From Bugulina stolonifera (lineage: Eukaryota; Bryozoa; Gymnolaemata; Cheilostomatida; Bugulidae), in assembly GCA_935421135.1 (NCBI GenBank), contig OW285187.1:434001-498000 (forward strand): a stretch of DNA of 64,000 bases. Reading direction: 5' to 3'. Shown one piece after another: positions 58,033 through 64,000 of this stretch. A program made the position numbers and the translations under genes. A model generated the notes under the pieces. It had not been told where the DNA came from. It did not search any database and saw only the letters and a program-made list of their open reading frames with translations. Within the stretch, counting starts at the first letter, position 1. The number at the start of each line of letters is the position of its first letter.

Positions 58033-59635
58033 AGATATTTGTGAACGAGTTGTAACTTGAACCCATAAACATCAGTCTTGTGATAAATGTGTCCTGCTTG
58101 CTACACTACGCTACAGTTGCTTAGTACACTACACTACAGTATAGTATCACTGCTAAATATATCTAGCAATTAAACTGTGCAAAACAAAACAAACAAGATT
58201 AATTTGATATTCTCCAGTGAACTCTGTCTTTCAGCTGACTATAACAAGGTTTGACAGTCTCCTGTATTTGTTGAGAGGAAGACAAAACTAGTGATATACA
58301 AGCATGGATTTATATCCCAGTAAGTAATTATACATGCATATACATAGTGCATCCTCAACTAGATGAGGTGACACAGTAGTAGCTTCCCAAGACCATAGCT
58401 ACCAGTAGTAGTCACTTGCCTGTTCTATCTTAGCTATTAAAACAGGTCTACCATCCACTCCTGTCTCACCACATACCAGGTAATGGGGTTAGTACTATAT
58501 ATCTACCATCCACTCCTGTCTCACCACATACCAGGTAATGGGTTAGTGTCAACTGCCCTCTTACCCCTCTTTATGAAATCTTATCCATTTTAATGTTTAT
58601 ACTAAACAAGAGAATTAAAACTTTCTTTTTTGCTTGTGGTAAAATGTATGTGATTATGTAACGTATTATGTAACGATTATGTTACCTTCCAAGGGACATG
58701 CAGACAAATAGTCTCTCTTCTAACAAAAGGTAAGACACAAAAAGTCTGAATTATACACAAATACTTGTTTTAATGGAAGAAAAAATCTCAATTTTCTGGT
58801 TAGCTAATAAAATAAAATGGTCCTAGTAGCTTGTAATTATGCAATAATTGGCAAAGAGCGGAGTCTAGAGTTATAGCTTGGGCTCTAAGGTCTAAACATA
58901 CTGCACACATACAGGTACATTTCCAATAGAATTACCAGTATCCAGTGGGAAATAGTTAGGAACCCAGGCCAAAGACTGTACTCTGCAAACGAGAGTCTAT
59001 AGAGTAGACAGTCAAACATTAACTGCTAATATAAAAATATTAGTTTTCCTGTAATATACTTGAATTTACAAGAATTCCATAACTAAGTTATGATGTATAT
59101 GATGTATGTATACTATGTTGTATATAAAGTAAGTAATACTCTAGTAATGTAATAGCTGTAGTAACATTAGCCCTAGGAGAGTAACGTATGTAGTAATGGT
59201 AATATCCTAGGCTAATACACACTCATTATCACTGACCACAATATTACTATAACAATAACTCTACTCATCTATTGTACTGGTGATGCCAATAAAATGTCAT
59301 AATCAGAGTTGGGTGTGCCTGCAATATGCTGCCCTTTATTAGTGTTATTCTTTTCTTGAAATGTCCATTATAATACCAGAGACTCCCTTTGCTGCAAAAA
59401 GTAGGAAATTCACTGATAACAGAAGGGAAGGCATCAATATCACAGGCTGCTGCTGACCACATTACTTGGGTTTTGTTGACTACACCCTAAACTAACTGAG
59501 TGCCCCCTCCCTGCCCATAAGTCAGTTGTCAGAGTGTGGTATGCCTGACAGCAGTGGGCGCAGCCCCCACTACCTCCCACTGACGACGACATCTGCATGT
59601 GTATCCTAGAATCCCTCCATCGTTTATCTGGGAGC

Positions 59636-59884
59636 CTACCCAGATACCAAACCAAAAGAATTAGATGAGAGAAACTCTCTCAATGTCTTTTGAGGGGGTA
59701 GAGAATTCAGCCAATCACTTTTGGATAGAAGTTTGAGTTTGTCATATATTATTGCACCAGTTAAAACTTTATCTTGCATTTTAAATAAACTTTTATAAAA
59801 TGTATGTAGTGAAACATTTTCAATTTCTCTCAAAAATGTTTCATACCTCAGTGGTACTATTCGTAATTCTCCATTACATCTCAT
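59636..59884 (-). other. Unrecognised 82-codon frame, possible gene fragment
   Basis: The minus strand starts at ATG and encodes a non-repetitive peptide including RYETFLREIENVSLHTFYKS and YDKLKLLSKSDWLNSLPPQK before a stop. Composition is coding-like, but I recognise no domain and see no convincing splice partners. It may be a transposon fragment or a species-specific small gene. Confidence 0.25.
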
Positions 59885-59989
59885 TGGTCAGTTACACCAA
59901 TCGGTAATCACCTTTTATCTGACACTGTGACTTACAGTGATAATTCACAGATAGTCTACGTATATATAGTTACACACTAGTCCTAAGTC

Positions 59990-60368
59990 TAGGTACATAT
60001 AGTTACATACTGGTCTTAAGTCTAGGTATATATAGTTACATACTGGTCCTAAGTCTAGGTATATATAGTTACATACTGGTCCTAAGTCTAGGTATATATA
60101 GTTACATACTAGTCCTAAGTCTAGGTATATATAGTTACATACTGGTCCTAAGTCTAGGTATATATAGTTACATACTAGTCCTAAGTCTACGTATATATAG
60201 TTACATACTGGTCCTAAGTCTAGGTATATATAGATACATACTAGTCCTAAGTCTAGGTATATATAGTTACATACTGGTCCTAAGTCTACGTATATATAGT
60301 TACATACTGGTTCTAAGTCTTTGTATATATAGTTACATACTGGTCCTAAGTCTAGGTATATATAGTTA
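59990..60368. repeat. 33-bp minisatellite, about 11 copies
   Basis: Units GGTATATATAGTTACATACT plus GGTCCTAAGTCTA, with CTAGTC/CTGGTC alternation. The 33-base period gives a long Leu-Gly-Pro-Val-Cys frame on the minus strand, not a gene. Confidence 0.96.
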
Positions 60369-61530
60369 CCTAAATAAAGCGAAGTATAATTATACATACA
60401 TATATTATAGTATACTACAAGTAAGTGTAGTGTGTACTCTGTCAGCTGTCTAATGGCTGTTAGTGGAGAAAGTAATGCAAATTTTAATGATAATAATAAC
60501 AATGATGGGCCGGTATTTACTCCTTGGTACAAAGGGTTTTGGTTTCACCTATTCAGACTGTTATTAGGTATAGGGTAGGGTGTACACCTAGTAAGCCTAC
60601 ATTAAGGTCTAAACAGTTTAGTAGTATACCCAGTAGTAGACCAGACAGTCAGCACGTTCACAGCCATGACCAGCCAATGTAACATTACATCTGCGTGTAT
60701 ATATGACACTGAGGTATGGATAGATATTATAACATAAATATGGGCTATTGCATTATAAACAGACAAAACAATGTGAAAGGTGATAGAAGGTGGGTCAACT
60801 TCTATAAACCAGGCTGAGGAAGCCAAGACTAGAGGGGAGGTACATCAGAGAGAGGGAGGGGCATGTGCAGTACTGATCACCAGTGGTGGTGTGAGGACAC
60901 CTGTGAAATGATGCCAATCTAATACAGCATGCACATTCCAGAAATATTAAATATTTACAGAAAATAATTCTGAACTACTTTCTATTGTATACAGATGACT
61001 GACTTAGTGAAATGTTGTAGTTAGTTACATGCCATTAGGCCTAGTCTTACTTGGTAATAGTTGATAACTAGCTCTAAGCCACAGCGTTGGCAGCAGGGTC
61101 TGGTGCTAATCTTGGCTAAGTGCCAGAAGGACTTGCTCCACTTACCAGTGTTACATGTACAGTGTAGAACATGTACATTATATCATATTGTGTTACTTAC
61201 TCCATTCTTCAATGTACATGTGTATAATAATTATGCTGAAATCATAGGGACAGGTAGAGCAGTGGGGTTGGTTTTGCATTTCAACTCAATATTTTTTGCT
61301 TTTAATTTATGCCTGTAAGATCACCTCTCTTGGCATTTTGCTTATTTTAGCGAGACATGACTGTATGTATATTGTGCAACCATAGCCAATGCTTGCAACA
61401 CCTTGCAGGGCAGTAAATAAAATAACCATCATTCACTGGCTTATCGCCTGGGATTACCCAATGATAGCAGACAATGACTGAATGACTATGTGTAGAGGGC
61501 GTGGCTTAGCCCTGCCCAAATCTTCATTCT

Positions 61531-61540
61531 CTATTTATAC
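61531..61540 (+). promoter_or_regulatory. TATA-like element upstream of the P450 gene
   Basis: CTATTTATAC lies about 95 bases before the start ATG at 61628. This would place transcription start near 61560 and give a short 5' leader. Position and sequence fit a core promoter; it is not tested. Confidence 0.45.
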
Positions 61541-61627
61541 TAGTTGCACAGCCAGCAGCTCCCATTCCTCCACTGTGCGCTGTACCAGACGCATGCAGCA
61601 ATAGGCTAGCCTTACCTTCTGTTCAAC

Positions 61628-63474
61628 ATGGATATAATCACCTTGTGCCTTATATTAATACTATCGGCTCTAATTTATACCTACCACCACAAAGACGGTC
61701 TCAGCTCTATCCCAGGACCTTTCAGATTGCCCATATTTGGTAATATACAGTTTCGTTTCTCTGAGCTGCACCTCCAGTTTACGGAGTTTGCAAAGAGATT
61801 TGGTCATGTCTACAAGATCCAGATCCTCAGTCAGCCAGCGGTTGTCATCAATTCCTACGAGGCCTTCCATGAGTCGTATATGAAAAGAGGAAAAGATTTC
61901 GTTGGTCGACCGCACATGCTCAGATTTGATGTGATGGGAGCTGCTAAAGGAATAGCTTTCAGGGTGAGTGACGCCTTAGTGAATGGTGCAGACTGTAGTT
62001 ACCATACTATCCTCTAATGCTGTGTATATGTTTGCTATCTTTTGGTATGTGTGTGTTTCCTATCTCATCGCATAGTTCGCAACGTAACGTAACGACCACA
62101 ATTCTCACATATTTAGTACAATGTTGTGGAGCTATCAGCTAGCCTGAGGGGGTAGGAATAACCTGCTTTCACTTCACTGTAGATGAACAAATCTTTAACC
62201 CTTAATTAGCAGCCTGCAATATTGCAAGGTGATATGTGGACACAAAATATACATGTACATTGTATTGTGTTGTATAATAGGTCCAGTCCAACAATTATAA
62301 AAGATGCATAAAATTGTAATGCATGTAGATAGTCTGTATCTACATGTACATTTATTGCAAGAAATTTAAATCATGTTCTAAAATTTAACCATGTAGTTCC
62401 GACAGCCCTAACTAACAGCAAGCTACAGTGTACAAGTGCAATGTTATATGTAACAGCAGCTACAGTGTACAAGTGCAATGTTATATGTAACAGCAGCTAC
62501 AGTGTACAAGTGCAATGTTATATGTAACAGCAGCTACAATGTACATGTGCAATGTTATATGTAACAGCAGCTACAGTGTACAAGTGCAATGTTATATGTA
62601 ACAGCAGCTACAGTGTACAAGTGCAATGTTATATGTAACAGCAGCTACAGTGTACAAGTGCAATGTTATCTGTAACAACAGCTACAATGTACATGTGCAA
62701 TGTTATCTGTAACAACAGCTACAATGTACATGTGCAATGTTATATGTAACAGCAGCTACAGTGTACAAGTGCAATGTTATCTGTAACAACAGCTACAATG
62801 TACATGTGCAATGTTATCTGTAACAGCAGCTACAGTGTACAAGTGCAATGTTATATGTAACAGCAGCTACAGTGTACAAGTGCAATGTTATATGTAACAG
62901 CAGCTACAGTCTACAAGTGCAATGTTATCTGGATTCTTTACTAACTGCCAAAAGTAAATGAAATTGGAGATGTCTCTATATTGTCAGCTTCATGACAATC
63001 ATAACCACAAGCAATCCAAATCTACCATGTTGTCAATAAATAATAAAACTAAATTAAAACTAATAAATAATGATTGTACAGTAGAGTTAGTGTGCAGTGT
63101 TAGTATTTATGCTCTTTAGGTCTGTTCTGTCTCAATAGGTCAGCTTCTAAACACACTCATCATCATACAAACACATAAAGTTATGTTGCATAATGTTGTA
63201 TTCCATATTATCATCTATTTATATTCATCAGCTTTCACAATGCTCCTACTACAAAATGTATATCAACTTGTTCTAACAGTCATACTCAGAGAAACAGAAG
63301 GAACTAAGGCTATTAGGTATAAAGTCTGTGAGGATGGACAGTCTAGATCACCTGACCAGCATCATCAACGACAACCTCCACGAACTGGTAATGGTGATGA
63401 GGGAACAGAACGAGCAGCCGTTCGACCCTAAAGCACTCATCAAGAAATGTTTAATCAATGTCATCATGTCCATA
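61628..63474 (+). CDS. Cytochrome P450, CYP2-like, first two coding exons (gene continues off the window)
   Basis: Exon 1 (61628-61963, 112 codons) encodes an N-terminal membrane anchor (IITLCLILILSALIYTY, residues 3-19), the hinge SSIPGPFRLPIFGN, EFAKRFGHVYKIQI, and GKDFVGRPHMLRFDVMGAAK ending GIAFR. Exon 2 (63280-63474, 65 codons) encodes SYSEKQKELRLLGIKSV, then EQNEQPFDPKALIKKCLINV and IMSI, where CYP2 proteins read QPFDPxxLxxxxxxNVIxSIVFG. Both introns are phase 0 with good GTGAGT donors. Microsomal P450s are ER-bound, haem-thiolate monooxygenases fed by P450 reductase; the substrate cannot be told. In the C-helix the usual WxxxR becomes QKELR, so the haem-propionate Trp is replaced while Arg remains. 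The I-helix, ExxR and haem-Cys exons must lie beyond 64000. Confidence 0.9.
62392..62932. repeat. 37-bp minisatellite, about 14 copies, P450 intron 1
   Basis: Units AGCAGCTACAGTGTACAAGT plus GCAATGTTATATGTAAC, with ACAATGTACATG and TATCTG variants that recur in pairs and suggest a higher-order order. The array lies between exons 1 and 2. Confidence 0.95.
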
Positions 63475-63569
63475 GTGAGTAGCCAATAGTATGCAGCCTG
63501 TGTGCTCACTAGTCAATAGTATGCAGGCTGTGTACTCTTGATTATAGGAAAAATATGTAGGCCTATATA

Positions 63570-63763
63570 CAGTTGAACTTGCTTAATTCAACCTCGGATA
63601 ATTCAAAAACTTGGGTAGTTCAAACTGGTAGCCTTGGTCCCTGCTGAGCACTATATACATGTAGATGGTTTCATATAAGTGAAGTGATCTTACAATTCAA
63701 ACTCAGACCTAATTCAAACCAATTATGGCGGTCCCTTGGAGTTTGAATTAGCAAGTTTTACTG
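63570..63763. mobile_element. pogo-like MITE, copy 2 (TA target duplication)
   Basis: This 194-base element begins CAGTTGAACTTGCTTAATTC and ends GAATTAGCAAGTTTTACTG, with TA at 63568-63569 and 63764-63765. CAGT...ACTG ends and TA duplication fit pogo/Tigger MITEs. It is the inverted match of 53028-53229 and lies in P450 intron 2. Confidence 0.85.
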
Positions 63764-63765
63764 TA

Positions 63766-64000
63766 TATATTACATATCAAGGCACAACCAAGGTCAACTA
63801 ATTTTATTTAGTGTATAAATAATAGCAACGCAGCAGTTGTCCTAGCAACATTACACATTCTGACTGCTATAAAATCAGCAGCAACAGCCCACAAGTCATG
63901 CAGGCAGCATTTCTAATTCATGGTGGAGACAATTCCTACAACAAGGGACCTCGCATCCATGTGCAGTGAGTAGACTCTAGACTGCCATGCACATTGTAAA
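63766..64000. other. Right edge of the window, P450 intron 2
   Basis: No further P450 exon is visible up to base 64000. I saw nothing else to support here. Confidence 0.5.

Larger units (their letters stand above)
55838..61627. other. Intergenic region between EFCAB7 and the P450 gene
   Basis: No recognised gene in about 5.8 kb. It contains five tandem arrays (listed separately), a SINE family C end at 56909-56930 (GTTAGGGGGTTTGGCCATTT), a 60-base tandem duplication at about 58440-58550 (TACCATCCACTCCTGTCTCA), and an unrecognised minus-strand frame at 59636-59884. AATAAA at 56744 is a possible but distant poly(A) signal for EFCAB7. Confidence 0.6.

Overview
The window is animal nuclear DNA. 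It holds four intron-rich genes of metazoan families, GT-AG introns, tRNA-derived SINEs, a LINE remnant, hAT, PIF/Harbinger and MITE DNA transposons, and a great deal of tandem repeat. The sequence alone does not name the species. An invertebrate is likely, and a sponge or another early-branching animal is a guess only. There is no bacterial, organellar or viral gene set.

Layout. Bases 1-10932 hold most of a minus-strand MYSM1 orthologue (SANT, SWIRM and JAMM/MPN histone H2A deubiquitinase); its 3' end lies off the left edge. About 2 kb of intergenic DNA with a LINE fragment and an old MITE separates it from a divergent plus-strand NCKAP5-family coiled-coil gene (13001-18813). Next comes 2.3 kb of 3'UTR and intergenic DNA. 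A complete EFCAB7 orthologue follows (21108-55837, plus strand, 18 coding exons, 821 codons plus stop). It is spread over almost 35 kb because its introns are filled with satellites and transposons. After 5.8 kb of repeat-rich intergenic DNA the first two coding exons of a CYP2-like cytochrome P450 start at 61628 and run off the right edge. Exon phases add up for all four models, which supports them strongly.

Mobile DNA. EFCAB7 introns carry an hAT remnant with exact 8-bp target duplications (21622-22766) and an apparently complete two-gene PIF/Harbinger element (44964-49537: transposase plus MADF/BESS protein, TIRs, TAA duplications) that itself hosts a SINE. They also carry a TAA-flanked MITE inserted inside a minisatellite (29555-30201), a fold-back MITE, a cluster of head-to-head SINEs and a pogo-like MITE. 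A second pogo-like copy is in the P450 gene. A separate TA-flanked MITE family occurs in MYSM1, in the NCKAP5-like gene and, decayed, between them.

Main observation. Most introns carry a minisatellite, and in many cases the repeat unit includes the adjacent splice donor or acceptor, sometimes with 10-30 bases of the neighbouring exon. The arrays therefore look as if they were seeded at exon-intron junctions, and each leaves a series of decoy splice sites. I count this in at least eight EFCAB7 introns, two MYSM1 introns and one or two NCKAP5-like introns. The largest array (37387-43553) is 88 copies of a 70-bp unit without a single length change.

The four host genes are not an operon and have no evident joint pathway: chromatin deubiquitination, a cytoskeletal or SH3-adaptor scaffold, a calcium-binding cilium-associated protein, and a membrane monooxygenase.
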